Source: Culturomica sp. (GTDB taxonomy: Bacteria; Bacteroidota; Bacteroidia; Bacteroidales; Marinifilaceae). From it: a stretch of 41,248 nt of DNA. Position numbers and translations under genes: made by a program. The stretch lies in NCBI GenBank assembly GCA_031271755.1, contig JAISVB010000010.1, forward strand, positions 1-41,248, written 5' to 3'. Position 1 is the first letter of the stretch. Each line of letters begins with the position of its first letter. Of the stretch, positions 8,528-16,846 are shown piece after piece. The notes beneath the pieces were generated by a model. That model was not told the origin of the DNA. It searched no databases and saw only the letters and a list, made by a program, of their open reading frames with translations.

Positions 8528-8974
8528 ATGATCGATAGGATTTTAAATATCATGCTGATAGTGCTGTTCGTTATTACGGCAGTGCTGTTGGGGCTGTTTT
8601 TGTTTGGAGGAGAGGCTCCGGGAGCCGACCCCCAATACTGGACGCCGGCATATACTTCATCACTTTTGAACTGGAGTTATATCCTGTGTGTGATTGCCTG
8701 TGTAGCCGCTTTGATCTTCCCGATCATACGCTTGCTGACACGCCCCAAAGAAGCGATGAAAAGCTTTATCGGGGTGGCGGTGATCGCTGTGTTCATATTG
8801 ATCGCTTATTCCATGTCTGATGGAACTCCGTTGAACCTGATCGGATATACCGGTCCGGACAACGTGCCGAGCACGCTGCTTTGGACGGACACCACCATCT
8901 ACACCATGTACTTTTTATTCGCAGCGGCCATTTTGGCTATCGTAGGCGGAGAGTTGTACAGGAAATTCAGATAA
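8528..8974 (+). CDS. Small membrane protein of the exb cluster
   Basis: This 148-residue protein has four likely transmembrane helices: MLIVLFVITAVLLGLFLFGG near the start, YILCVIACVAALIFPIIRLL at about 58-77, SFIGVAVIAVFILIAYSM at about 84-101, and IYTMYFLFAAAILAIVGGEL near the C-terminus. It begins six bases after exbB and ends 31 bases before exbD. Similar uncharacterised membrane proteins sit between exbB and exbD in many Bacteroidales genomes, so it probably belongs to the ExbBD motor or modulates it. I recognise no catalytic or binding motif; the role is an inference from position. Confidence 0.75.
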   Translation: MIDRILNIMLIVLFVITAVLLGLFLFGGEAPGADPQYWTPAYTSSLLNWSYILCVIACVAALIFPIIRLLTRPKEAMKSFIGVAVIAVFILIAYSMSDGTPLNLIGYTGPDNVPSTLLWTDTTIYTMYFLFAAAILAIVGGELYRKFR

Positions 8975-9005
8975 TTTCCGGGAAGGAATAAAACGTATTA
9001 TTATT

Positions 9006-9572
9006 ATGGCATCAAAAAAAACACCAGAAATCAACGCTACCTCAACAGCCGACATTGCGTTCCTGTTGCTGGTATTCTTCCTGGCTACAACGACCATGAA
9101 CGTAGACTCTGGGATGTTCCGCAGATTGCCGCCCTATCAACCGGATATCGAAAATGCGCCGAAAATCGCGAAACGCAATATTTTGCAGGTTTTGGTAAAC
9201 AGAAACGATCTCCTGTCCGTGAATGGGGAACTGACGGATGTAAACAACCTGAAAGCCAAAACGATCGAGTTTCTGCTGAATCCGAACAACAACGGCGATC
9301 TCCCGGCAAAGGAGATCAAACAGATCGATCTTTTGGGAAATGTGGAAGTATCCAAAGGGGTTGTATCTCTGCAAAGTGACAAAGGAACATCTTACAATAT
9401 GTACATTGCAGTACAGGATCAGTTGGCAGCCGCATTCAACGAAGTAAGGGACCAGAAAGCCCTTTCCAAGTGGGGCAAAAAATACGCCACATTGAATCAG
9501 GAGGAGCAGGATGCGGTCAGGGCGTGGATCCCGATGACGATCTCGGAAGCCGAACCTAAAAGTGTAAAATAA
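9006..9572 (+). CDS. exbD: ExbD/TolR family protein, copy 1
   Basis: The 188-residue product has the ExbD/TolR plan: a short cytoplasmic N-terminus (MASKKTPEINATS), one transmembrane helix at about 16-34 whose aspartate in STADIAFLLLVFF is the expected proton-carrying residue, and a periplasmic domain. The periplasmic part is longer than that of Escherichia coli ExbD (141 residues). Its stop codon overlaps the start of the second exbD (TAATG at 9570-9574), showing translational coupling. Paired exbD genes are usual in Bacteroidota and suggest a heteromeric ExbD partner for ExbB. Confidence 0.92.
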   Translation: MASKKTPEINATSTADIAFLLLVFFLATTTMNVDSGMFRRLPPYQPDIENAPKIAKRNILQVLVNRNDLLSVNGELTDVNNLKAKTIEFLLNPNNNGDLPAKEIKQIDLLGNVEVSKGVVSLQSDKGTSYNMYIAVQDQLAAAFNEVRDQKALSKWGKKYATLNQEEQDAVRAWIPMTISEAEPKSVK

Positions 9573-10036
9573 TGGCAAAGTTTAAAAAAGACGGTAAACG
9601 GACAGTTCCGGCAGTTTCGACGGCTTCATTGCCCGATATTGTGTTCATGTTGCTTTTTTTCTTTATGGTAAGTACCACCATGCGCGAAGTAACCATGATG
9701 GTCAACAACCAGCTCCCCCTGGCGACACAGATCGCCAAGCTGGAAAAGAAGTCGCTTGTCAGCAACATTTACATCGGACTGCCCTTGGCAACCTATCAGA
9801 GAGTGTATGGAACCGAACCCCGTATTCAGTTGAACGATAAGTTCGCCAATTTACAGGATATCGGAGCCTTTATCGCTTCGGAAAGGGAAGCCCGGAAGGA
9901 AGAGGAACGAAACAGCCTTACCAACAACCTCAAGGTAGACAGATTTACTACGATGGGGATCGTGACGGATCTCAAACAGGAGCTTCGCAAGGCTAATTCG
10001 CTTAGAATCAACTACGGAGCCAAGCAGAAAAATTAA
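9572..10036 (+). CDS. exbD: ExbD/TolR family protein, copy 2
   Basis: This 154-residue ExbD has a basic N-terminus (MAKFKKDGKRTVPAVS), then a transmembrane helix with the key aspartate in SLPDIVFMLLFFFMVSTTMREV, and a periplasmic domain that ends near residue 154 with a typical ExbD C-terminal helix (LKQELRKANSLRINYG). It starts one base before the end of the preceding exbD. A terminator follows directly, so the cluster ends without a tonB gene; TonB must be encoded elsewhere. The two ExbD copies differ clearly in their periplasmic parts and are not recent duplicates. Confidence 0.92.
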   Translation: MAKFKKDGKRTVPAVSTASLPDIVFMLLFFFMVSTTMREVTMMVNNQLPLATQIAKLEKKSLVSNIYIGLPLATYQRVYGTEPRIQLNDKFANLQDIGAFIASEREARKEEERNSLTNNLKVDRFTTMGIVTDLKQELRKANSLRINYGAKQKN

Positions 10037-10040
10037 TCAC

Positions 10041-10070
10041 GAAAAAGGGGATCGAAAGTCCCCTTTTTCT
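10041..10070 (+). terminator. Terminator of the exb cluster
   Basis: A 10-bp stem (AAAAAGGGGA, 10042-10051, with 10059-10068) and a small loop directly after the last exbD stop codon. The arms are A-rich and T-rich, so it can work on either strand. Confidence 0.85.
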
Positions 10071-10081
10071 TTGAAATTTAT

Positions 10082-10089
10082 TACTTTTG
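10082..10089 (+). promoter_or_regulatory. -7 element of the tRNA-Arg gene
   Basis: TACTTTTG is an exact TAnnTTTG match 15 bases before the tRNA 5' end. The -33 box is not clear. Confidence 0.55.
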
Positions 10090-10104
10090 CAGCACCTTCG
10101 TAAA

Positions 10105-10176
10105 GGTTTCGTAGTTCAATGGATAGAATGAAGGATTCCGGTTCCTTTGATTGGGGTTCGAGTCCCCACGAGACCA
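10105..10176 (+). tRNA. tRNA-Arg, anticodon CCG
   Basis: The cloverleaf folds completely: acceptor arm GGTTTCG (10105-10111) with CGAGACC (10169-10175), one G-U pair; D-arm 10114-10129; anticodon stem AAGGA/TCCTT (10131-10135, 10143-10147) with loop TTCCGGT, giving anticodon CCG at 10138-10140, which reads the CGG arginine codon; T-arm TGGGG/CCCCA (10152-10156, 10164-10168) with loop TTCGAGT. The discriminator base is A at 10176. The CCA end is not encoded, as is usual in Bacteroidota. A terminator follows. CGG codons are common in the neighbouring genes. Confidence 0.95.
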
Positions 10177-10190
10177 CAACAGTATTTTTT

Positions 10191-10219
10191 AAAAGCACCC
10201 GTTAGTGGGTGCTTTTTTG
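10191..10219 (+). terminator. Terminator after tRNA-Arg
   Basis: A 10-bp perfect stem (AAAAGCACCC, 10191-10200, with 10207-10216) with loop GTTAGT and a T-run. It may also stop transcripts coming from argH on the other strand, which ends at 10323 with no closer terminator. Confidence 0.85.
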
Positions 10220-10322
10220 TTTTTACCGGAGCGAGAGCAAAACGGTTTGGCACGTTGTCCAACACCAGTATCAGCGCTCCGACGGCTCTTTTACCAACCT
10301 GAATTGTCGGAGTAACCTGTCC

Positions 10323-11654
10323 TTATTCCAGCAACGCCTTTTCGGCATCGATCGCCCGGGAGTAGTCCCATTTGTGGCGTTGGAATTTTTGGCGGATCTC
10401 GTCTAAGCAGAGGTTTCCGATGCTCCCTTCGTGGGTATGGTGCAGGGGCCTCTCCGTGTTTCCGGCGTAGTCACCGGCCTGTACTTTCAAGCCCACCGTT
10501 TTGTAGGCTTCCCGGAAGGGGATGCCCGCCGCCACCATGTCGTTTACATCTTCCACCGTGAAAAGGTAGTTGTAGATGGGATTTTTCAGGATCTCCCGGT
10601 TCAGCTCCATCTCTTTCAACACCGCCGCTGCCATCGTCAGGCAATCGGAAAGCTCCTGAAAGGCCGGGAAGAAGATCTCTTTGGTCAGTTGCATGTCGCG
10701 GAAGTAGCCGGAGGTGAGGTTGGTGCAGATCATTGCCAATTGCCCCGGCAGCGATTGCAGGCGGTTGCATTTGGCGCGGATGAGTTCGAAGATGTCCGGA
10801 TTCTTTTTATGCGGCATGATGCTGGATCCGGTGGTAAATTGATCCGGGAGTTTGATGAAGCCGAAGTTCCCGCAGGAGTAGAGGCAGACGTCGGCCGCCA
10901 TTTTACCCAGCGTGGAGGCTACGGCAGCCAGGGCGAACAACACATTTTTTTCCATTTTCCCCCGCTGCATCTGCGCATAGGCCGAATTCCAGGCCAGATC
11001 CCCGAATCCCAGCAGGCGGGTGGTGAGTTTCCGGTCGAGCGGGACCGAGGAGCCGTAACCGGCACCGGAGCCGAGCGGATTGGTGTCCGCCAGTTCGTAA
11101 GCAGCCCGGAGTTGCAGGAGGTCGTCCGCCAAGGATTCCGCATAAGCGCCGAACCACATCCCGAACGAGGAGGGCATGGCGATCTGGAGATGGGTGTATC
11201 CGGGCAGCAAAATCTCTTTGGACTCTTCTGCTTTTTCAAGCAGCAGGTCGAATACTCCTTCCGTCTGCTCCAACAGGCGGATCAGCTCCGTCCGGGTGAA
11301 GAGTTTGATGTCGGTCAGCACCTGGTCGTTGCGGGAACGGCCGGTGTGTATCCTTTTTCCCGCTTCTCCGCACGCACGGGTCAATTCCAGTTCGATCTGG
11401 GAGTGGATGTCCTCTACCCCCTCCTCTATCCGGAAATCGCCTTTTTCGACGATTTTTGCCAGCTCTTTCAATGCTTTTTCCAGCGATTGAAGGTCGGCGG
11501 CGTCCATCAGCCCGATGGCATGCAGCATTTTCAGGTGCGCCAGGTTGCCCAACACATCGGCGTGCGCCAGCATCAGGTCGAGTTCCCTGTCGCGGCCTAC
11601 CGTAAATTGTTCCGTAAAGCGGTCAATGTTGTATCCTTTGTCCCAAAGTTTCAT
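10323..11654 (-). CDS. argH: Argininosuccinate lyase
   Basis: The 443-residue enzyme performs the last step of arginine synthesis, splitting argininosuccinate into arginine and fumarate. The fumarase/aspartase superfamily signature GSSIMPHKKNPDIFELIR is intact, and HTGRSRNDQV and GYTHLQIAMP give the other active-site loops. I choose the ATG at 11654 (MKLWDKGYNID), where homologues begin; the frame stays open further upstream only as a by-product of the preceding gene. It is the last gene of the minus-strand arginine operon, 11 bases after the M20 deacylase gene. The C-terminus is normal. Confidence 0.96.
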   Translation of the reverse strand: MKLWDKGYNIDRFTEQFTVGRDRELDLMLAHADVLGNLAHLKMLHAIGLMDAADLQSLEKALKELAKIVEKGDFRIEEGVEDIHSQIELELTRACGEAGKRIHTGRSRNDQVLTDIKLFTRTELIRLLEQTEGVFDLLLEKAEESKEILLPGYTHLQIAMPSSFGMWFGAYAESLADDLLQLRAAYELADTNPLGSGAGYGSSVPLDRKLTTRLLGFGDLAWNSAYAQMQRGKMEKNVLFALAAVASTLGKMAADVCLYSCGNFGFIKLPDQFTTGSSIMPHKKNPDIFELIRAKCNRLQSLPGQLAMICTNLTSGYFRDMQLTKEIFFPAFQELSDCLTMAAAVLKEMELNREILKNPIYNYLFTVEDVNDMVAAGIPFREAYKTVGLKVQAGDYAGNTERPLHHTHEGSIGNLCLDEIRQKFQRHKWDYSRAIDAEKALLE

Positions 11655-11665
11655 ACGTTGTATTT

Positions 11666-12724
11666 TTATAGCTTTAATCCGTCCAGCAAGCGGACAAAGA
11701 TATCGATTCCTTCCCGGATTTCCTCCGGCCGGATGTATTCGTCGGCAGTGTGGCTCCGGGCGCTGTCGCCCGGCCCGATCTTTAAAGAAGGCCAGGGGAT
11801 CACCGCTTGGTTGGAGGTGGTCGGGGAGCCGTAGAGCGTCCGTCCCAACTCTTTGCACCGCTGCACCACCGGATGCTCCTCCGGGATGGAGGAGGAATTC
11901 AGGGAGAAGGAACGGGGGGAAACGTCGCTTTTGACCGCTTTCCGTACGGCGTCGTAAACCGCTTCGTTCGTGTAAAATTCGTTCACCCGGATGTCCACCG
12001 TAAATGTGCACTCCGCCGGGACTACGTTGTGCAGGGAGCCTGCCCGGATGCCCGTTACGCTCATCTTGACCCGTCCCAGCAAGGGCGACTCTTTTTCAAA
12101 GCGGTGGTTCCGGAACCAGTCGATGTCGGGCAGCGCTTCGTAAATGGCGTTGATCCCCTCTTCCCGCGCCGCGTGGCCGGATTTCCCTTGGGCGGTGCAA
12201 TCCAGCACCATCAACCCTTTTTCCGCAATGGCCGCGTGCATGCCGGTAGGCTCGCCGATCAACGCCAAAGCGACCGGGGATAACTCCTCCACGACACTTT
12301 GTATGCCGCCTTTTCCGGTATTTTCCTCTTCGGCGGAGGCTAAACAGATCAGGTTGAAAGGCTGTTCCGTCCGCTCCAGACGGAGGAATGCCGCCATCAT
12401 TGATACGATGCTGCCGCCGGTGTCGTTGCTTCCCAGGCCGTACAGTTTCCCGTCCCGCTCCACCGGGAGAAAAGGATCCGTTTCCCATGCTCCGTTCGGT
12501 TTAACCGTGTCGATGTGGGCGTCCAGCAGGATGGTCGGTTTGTTCCGGTCGAACTGCCTGGAGCATACCCATACGTTGTTCCCTTTGCGTTCCGGCTCGT
12601 ATCCGCAGGAACGCCAGGTCGTTTCCAGCAGCTCCGCCACCGCGCCCTCTTCCCGGCTGAAAGAGGGGATCGCAATGATCTTCTTCAATAATGCCACGGC
12701 ATCGTCTGCGTTCATATCTTTCAT
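11666..12724 (-). CDS. argE: M20 deacylase of arginine synthesis (acetyl/succinyl-ornithine or -citrulline type)
   Basis: This 352-residue zinc peptidase-family M20 protein should remove the acyl group from the blocked arginine precursor. Metal ligands are visible in LLDAHIDTV (about residue 67-75), GLGSNDTGG (about 95-103), ASAEEENTG (about 128-136; EE pair with the general base), and SHTADEYI near the C-terminus. The dimerisation lid segment is present. In Bacteroidota this position is held by a deacylase of the type that acts on N-succinyl- or N-acetyl-citrulline (the ArgE of the Xanthomonas/Bacteroides variant pathway), together with the ArgF' transcarbamylase. Which acyl group and which substrate are used cannot be read from sequence. 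The gene sits 10 bases after argB and 11 before argH. Confidence 0.85.
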   Translation of the reverse strand: MKDMNADDAVALLKKIIAIPSFSREEGAVAELLETTWRSCGYEPERKGNNVWVCSRQFDRNKPTILLDAHIDTVKPNGAWETDPFLPVERDGKLYGLGSNDTGGSIVSMMAAFLRLERTEQPFNLICLASAEEENTGKGGIQSVVEELSPVALALIGEPTGMHAAIAEKGLMVLDCTAQGKSGHAAREEGINAIYEALPDIDWFRNHRFEKESPLLGRVKMSVTGIRAGSLHNVVPAECTFTVDIRVNEFYTNEAVYDAVRKAVKSDVSPRSFSLNSSSIPEEHPVVQRCKELGRTLYGSPTTSNQAVIPWPSLKIGPGDSARSHTADEYIRPEEIREGIDIFVRLLDGLKL

Positions 12725-12734
12725 ATATGGTGTT

Positions 12735-13496
12735 TTACAGGGACAATACGGTCCCGCCGTTCAGGTTCTCCGGATTGGTCAGCCTCACGCTCCCCACGCC
12801 CGCTTCCAGTGTTTTAAAGGCGTTTTCCAGCTTCGGCAGCATGCCGGAGTGGAGTACGCCCCGGGCCAGCAACTCCCGGTAGTCGTGTTTGTCGATGCGG
12901 GGGATGATGCTCTGTTCGTCGTTTACGTCCAACAGCACGCCCGGTTTGTCGAAACAGAAGGTGAGTTCCGTTTCGTACAGACTGCTCAGGGCGATTGCAA
13001 CGGCTCCCGCCACGCTGTCTGCGTTGGTGTTAAGCAGTTGCCCTTCTTTTGAACAGGTGATGGGAGAGATCACCGGCAGTATCCGGTTTTCCAGGAGCAG
13101 CGCCAACGCCTCCGTGCGGACGGTATCGACATCCCCGACAAAACCCCAGTCAATCTCCCCTGCCTCCCGTTTGTGGGAAACCACCAATCCCATATCGCAT
13201 CCGGAGAGGCCGCAGGCATCGGCTCCCCGGGCCTGCAAACCGGCTACGATCTTTTTGTTGGCCAAACCGGCGTACACCATAACCGCTACTTCCAGCGTGC
13301 TGCTGTCGGTGATGCGCCGCCCCTGGTGCATCCGGATCTCCAGACCCAATGCCGTCGATAGCCGGCCGGCCATGGAACCGCCGCCGTGTACCAATACGCA
13401 ACCGGGGTGAAAGGCAGTCAGCCGCTCGGTCAAAGCGTTCAGTACCGCGTCGTCTTCCACTAATTTTCCGCCGATCTTGATGATCTTTACCTGCAT
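12735..13496 (-). CDS. argB: N-acyl-glutamate kinase
   Basis: The 253-residue amino-acid kinase phosphorylates the gamma-carboxylate of N-acetyl- (or N-succinyl-) glutamate. The nucleotide-binding lysine segment IKIGGKLVED lies at residues 5-14, the substrate loop VHGGGSMAGRL at about 36-46, and the family's NADSVAGAVAIAL at about 155-167. Bacteroides fragilis is known to use succinylated rather than acetylated intermediates, so the acyl group here is open. It overlaps argD by 10 bases. No ArgR-like or arginine-binding N-terminal extension is visible, so feedback inhibition by arginine in the style of the longer ArgB enzymes is not evident. Confidence 0.94.
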   Translation of the reverse strand: MQVKIIKIGGKLVEDDAVLNALTERLTAFHPGCVLVHGGGSMAGRLSTALGLEIRMHQGRRITDSSTLEVAVMVYAGLANKKIVAGLQARGADACGLSGCDMGLVVSHKREAGEIDWGFVGDVDTVRTEALALLLENRILPVISPITCSKEGQLLNTNADSVAGAVAIALSSLYETELTFCFDKPGVLLDVNDEQSIIPRIDKHDYRELLARGVLHSGMLPKLENAFKTLEAGVGSVRLTNPENLNGGTVLSL

Positions 13497-14647
13497 GCTC
13501 CCTCCTTGTCAGATCCGTTCAGTTCGTGCAGGGTTTCCGCAAAGGCTTTCAGGAATGCATCCGCTTCACCTGCGGTGATGGTCAGGGAGGGCAACAACCG
13601 GAGGGTGTTTTTTCCGCTGTACCCGATCAGCACCCGGTGTTTCTTAGCCAAAAGCGCCCGCACCTCTGCCTGGGAATAACCGGTGTCCACACCGATCATC
13701 AATCCCCTGCCCCGGATCTCCCGCACCCCCTCTATCTTTTTCAATTTTTCCGTCAGGTAGTTGCCCAGCGCCGAGACGTTGTTGAGTACGTACTCCCGCT
13801 CCATCACCTCCAAAACGGCCAACGCCGCCGCGCAGGCCAAGTGATTGCCGCCGAACGTCGTGCCCAACATCCCCTTCTTCGCTGCGATCGCTTCGCCGAG
13901 CAGCACGCCTCCGATGGGAAAGCCGTTCCCCATGCCCTTGGCCGTGGTGATGATGTCCGGCTGTATGCCGGCGTATTGGTGGGCGAAGAATTTACCGCTC
14001 CGTCCGTAGCCCGACTGGATCTCGTCCAGGATCATCAGGGTGCCGGTATTATCGCAACTGCGTCGCATCCGGCGTAAAAACGCCTCTTCGGCCACCCGGA
14101 TGCCCCCGACACCCTGTATTCCTTCTACGATGACCGCGGCATACTCCCCGGCGGCCAACTCGTTTTCCAGCGCCTCCGGGTCGTTGAACGGCAGAAAAGC
14201 GACCCGGTGGCAGCGGTTCAGCGGCGCCTGTATCGCCGGATTGTCCGTTACCGCCACCGCCGCGCTGGTGCGGCCGTGAAAGGCGCCCCGGAAGGCTGCT
14301 ATTTTATCCCTCCCGGTGACAAAGGAGGCGACCTTCAAGGCGTTTTCGTTAGCTTCCGCACCGCTGTTGCAAAGGAAAAGATTGTAGGTTTCGCATCCGC
14401 TGATCTTTCCGAGCCGATCCGCCAATTCGTCCTGCAACCTGTTTTGCACCGAATTGGAGTAGAAACCGATCCGGTTGAGCTGCTCCGTCAATTTTTCCAC
14501 ATACAGGGGGTGGCTGTGCCCGATCGAGATTACGGCGTGCCCGCCGTAAAAATCGAGGTATTTTTCACCTTTTTCATCCCACAGCCAGGAGCCTTTCGCC
14601 CGGACAGGCCCGATCTCCATCAGGTCGTATACGTCAAATAAATTCAT
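13487..14647 (-). CDS. argD: Acylornithine aminotransferase
   Basis: The 386-residue class III pyridoxal-phosphate aminotransferase converts the acylglutamate semialdehyde to acylornithine. The cofactor lysine is in ITTAKGMGNGFPIGG (about residue 233), preceded by the PLP-binding aspartate in MILDEIQSGYGRSG (about 205), and SGAEANENALKVA contributes the phosphate-binding loop. The protein begins with MNLFDVYDLMEIGPVRAKG, matching Bacteroidota ArgD, with a start 9 bases after the argC stop codon. It overlaps argB by 10 bases. Transaminases of this class are broad; operon context makes the arginine role nearly certain. Confidence 0.95.
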   Translation of the reverse strand: MNLFDVYDLMEIGPVRAKGSWLWDEKGEKYLDFYGGHAVISIGHSHPLYVEKLTEQLNRIGFYSNSVQNRLQDELADRLGKISGCETYNLFLCNSGAEANENALKVASFVTGRDKIAAFRGAFHGRTSAAVAVTDNPAIQAPLNRCHRVAFLPFNDPEALENELAAGEYAAVIVEGIQGVGGIRVAEEAFLRRMRRSCDNTGTLMILDEIQSGYGRSGKFFAHQYAGIQPDIITTAKGMGNGFPIGGVLLGEAIAAKKGMLGTTFGGNHLACAAALAVLEVMEREYVLNNVSALGNYLTEKLKKIEGVREIRGRGLMIGVDTGYSQAEVRALLAKKHRVLIGYSGKNTLRLLPSLTITAGEADAFLKAFAETLHELNGSDKEGACR

Positions 14648-14656
14648 GTGTGTTCA

Positions 14657-15631
14657 TTAAAAATAGTTCGCTTTCAAGCGCAGTCCCTCCGTTTCCTCCA
14701 GCCCGAACATCAGGTTCATGTTCTGGACAGCCTGGCCGGAAGCGCCCTTCAGCAAGTTGTCTATCACGGAGGTGATCAGTACTTTGTTCCCTTCGCAACA
14801 GATCTGTATAAAGCAATAGTTGGTGTTGACCACCTGTTTCATGTACACCGCCCCGTCGCTGATGCAGACGAACGGGTGCCCTTCGTAGTACGCCCGGTAC
14901 AGTTCCGTCAGCTCCCCGCAAGCGGCCTCCAAGTGCAGCACGGTATTCGCCAGGATCCCGCGGCTGTGGCACCCCCGCACCGGTACAAACGATACGTCTG
15001 TTTTACCGGCGCCCGCCCGTTGCAGGGTTTCGCCGATCTCCCCCAGATGCTGGTGAGTGAACACCTTGTAATTGGAGAGATTGTCGTTCCGGTTGCTGAA
15101 ATGGGTATCCGCCGTCGGTTTCTGCCCGGCCCCGGTAGAGCCGGTGATCCCCACCACCGTCACCTCGCCGGGCAATTTCCCGGCAGCGGCCAGCGGCAAC
15201 ATCCCTAACTCGATGGCGGTGGCAAAACAGCCCGGATTGGCAATGTAGCGGCTTGTCCGGATCAGCTCCCGGCTCGCTTCCGGCAAACCGTACACAAATT
15301 TCCCGGCGTCGGCGTTGAGCCGGAAGTCGTTACCCAGGTCGATGACGCGCACATGCTCCGGAACGCTGTATTCCGACAGGTAAGCGGCGGAAACGCCGTG
15401 TCCCATGCACAGGAACAGCACGTCTGTCTCCGAGAAATCGATCTCCGAGAAAACGAGCGGGAGGTAAAGCAGGTCCCGGTGAACCTTTGACACCGGTTCC
15501 CCGGCGTGCGATTCGCTTTGTATGTATTTGAGCTCTACCCGGGGGTGGTTGGCCAATATCCGGATCAACTCCCCGGCCGTGTATCCGGCCCCGCCGGCAA
15601 TGGCCGCTCTTATCATTCCGTTGTTCTGCAT
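14657..15631 (-). CDS. argC: N-acyl-gamma-glutamyl-phosphate reductase
   Basis: The 324-residue reductase uses NADPH to turn acylglutamyl-phosphate into the semialdehyde. It opens with the dinucleotide-binding loop GGAGYTAGELIRIL (about residues 13-26) and has the catalytic cysteine in ANPGCFATAIELG (about 133). HHis residues of the STGAGQKPT loop and the RGCHSRGI segment match family members. The start ATG overlaps the last base of the argG stop codon (TAATG on the minus strand at 15633-15629), so argG and argC are translationally coupled. The next gene, argD, starts 9 bases beyond its stop. Confidence 0.95.
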   Translation of the reverse strand: MQNNGMIRAAIAGGAGYTAGELIRILANHPRVELKYIQSESHAGEPVSKVHRDLLYLPLVFSEIDFSETDVLFLCMGHGVSAAYLSEYSVPEHVRVIDLGNDFRLNADAGKFVYGLPEASRELIRTSRYIANPGCFATAIELGMLPLAAAGKLPGEVTVVGITGSTGAGQKPTADTHFSNRNDNLSNYKVFTHQHLGEIGETLQRAGAGKTDVSFVPVRGCHSRGILANTVLHLEAACGELTELYRAYYEGHPFVCISDGAVYMKQVVNTNYCFIQICCEGNKVLITSVIDNLLKGASGQAVQNMNLMFGLEETEGLRLKANYF

Positions 15632-16824
15632 TACAGGTCGTGATTCACCGCGTTATAAATCTTCAGCGGCATGGCCATCATTTTGGTAAACCCTTTTACA
15701 TCGTCCGCCGTCCAGGCGTTGTTCATCTCTCCGTATTCGGCAAAACCGGAGTTCATCAGGTCGTGTTCCGATTCAATCCCGATCAGGTCAAAGTGGTAAG
15801 GCTTCAGCCGTACAAACACCTTCCCGCTGACGTTGCGCTGGCTGTTGTCCAAAAAGTGCTCGATGTCCCGCATCACCGGCTCGGAATACATCGCTTCGTG
15901 CATAAACATGCCGTACCAGTTCCCCAACTGGTCTTTCCAGTACTGCTGCCATTTGGTCAGCGTATGTTTTTCCAGCAACTCGTGCGCTTTCAGGATCACC
16001 AACGGCGCAGCGGCTTCAAAGCCGACCCGCCCTTTGATCCCCACAATGGTATCCCCGACGTGGGTGTCGCGGCCGATAGCCCAGGGAGCGGCGATCGCTT
16101 CAATGGCCTGAATAGCCTTTACTTTGGCGACAGGGGCGCCGTTTACCGCTGTGATCTCCCCCTTTTCAAAGGTAATCTCCAATGGTTCGCTCCCCTCTTT
16201 GGTCAATGGGGAGGGATAGGCCGTGTCCGGCAGGTTGGTCGCCGGATCCAAGGTCTCTTTCCCGCCTACGGAGGTTCCCCAGATCCCTTTGTTGATGGAG
16301 TACGCCATCTTGCTCCAATCGTACTCCACCCCGTGTTTTTTCAGGTAGTCGATCTCCTCTTCCCGCGAGAGTTTCAGGTCGCGAGTCGGGGTGATGATCT
16401 TGATCTTGGGAGCGAATACCTGAAAACAAAGGTCGAACCGGATCTGGTCATTCCCGGCGCCCGTACTCCCGTGGGCGATGTAATCCGCCCCGATCTCTTT
16501 GGCGTACTGCACAATGGCCAATGCCTGGAACGTCCGCTCGGAACTCACCGAAATGGGGTAGGTGTGGTTTCGCAACACATTCCCGAAGATCATGTATTTG
16601 ATGCTTTTTTCGTAATACGCCCCGGTCACATCTAAGGTGACGTGTTTTCTGGCTCCGAGCGCGTACGCTTTCTCTTCCGTCAGTTTCAACTCCTCCCGGC
16701 TGAATCCGCCGGTATCGGCCAAAGCGGTATATACTTCCAGCCCCAGCTCTTCGCTCAGGTATTTTACACAGTACGAGGTATCCAAACCTCCGCTGTACGC
16801 CAGCACTACTTTCTCTTTCTGCAT
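15631..16824 (-). CDS. argG: Argininosuccinate synthase
   Basis: The 397-residue ATP-dependent ligase joins citrulline and aspartate. The PP-loop AYSGGLDTSYC at residues 8-18 binds ATP, and AHGSTGAGNDQIRFD (about 115-130) is the citrulline/aspartate-binding signature; NADH-like motifs are absent as expected. I take the ATG at 16824 (MQKEKVVLAYSG); the longer reading frame adds only a leader of low plausibility. It lies 22 bases downstream of the GNAT gene and couples directly to argC. The product is the soluble cytoplasmic enzyme of normal length. Confidence 0.96.
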   Translation of the reverse strand: MQKEKVVLAYSGGLDTSYCVKYLSEELGLEVYTALADTGGFSREELKLTEEKAYALGARKHVTLDVTGAYYEKSIKYMIFGNVLRNHTYPISVSSERTFQALAIVQYAKEIGADYIAHGSTGAGNDQIRFDLCFQVFAPKIKIITPTRDLKLSREEEIDYLKKHGVEYDWSKMAYSINKGIWGTSVGGKETLDPATNLPDTAYPSPLTKEGSEPLEITFEKGEITAVNGAPVAKVKAIQAIEAIAAPWAIGRDTHVGDTIVGIKGRVGFEAAAPLVILKAHELLEKHTLTKWQQYWKDQLGNWYGMFMHEAMYSEPVMRDIEHFLDNSQRNVSGKVFVRLKPYHFDLIGIESEHDLMNSGFAEYGEMNNAWTADDVKGFTKMMAMPLKIYNAVNHDL

Positions 16825-16846
16825 GTATTGTATTTTAAGGGTCTTC

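Noticed and set aside
8528-8974. TonB protein in the exb cluster
   Set aside because: The gene codes for a multi-helix membrane protein without a proline-rich linker or TonB C-terminal domain.
10431-11834. 467-codon plus-strand frame opposite argH and the M20 gene
   Set aside because: It is antisense to argH and the M20 deacylase gene, which have intact active-site motifs. The predicted protein has no recognisable domain.
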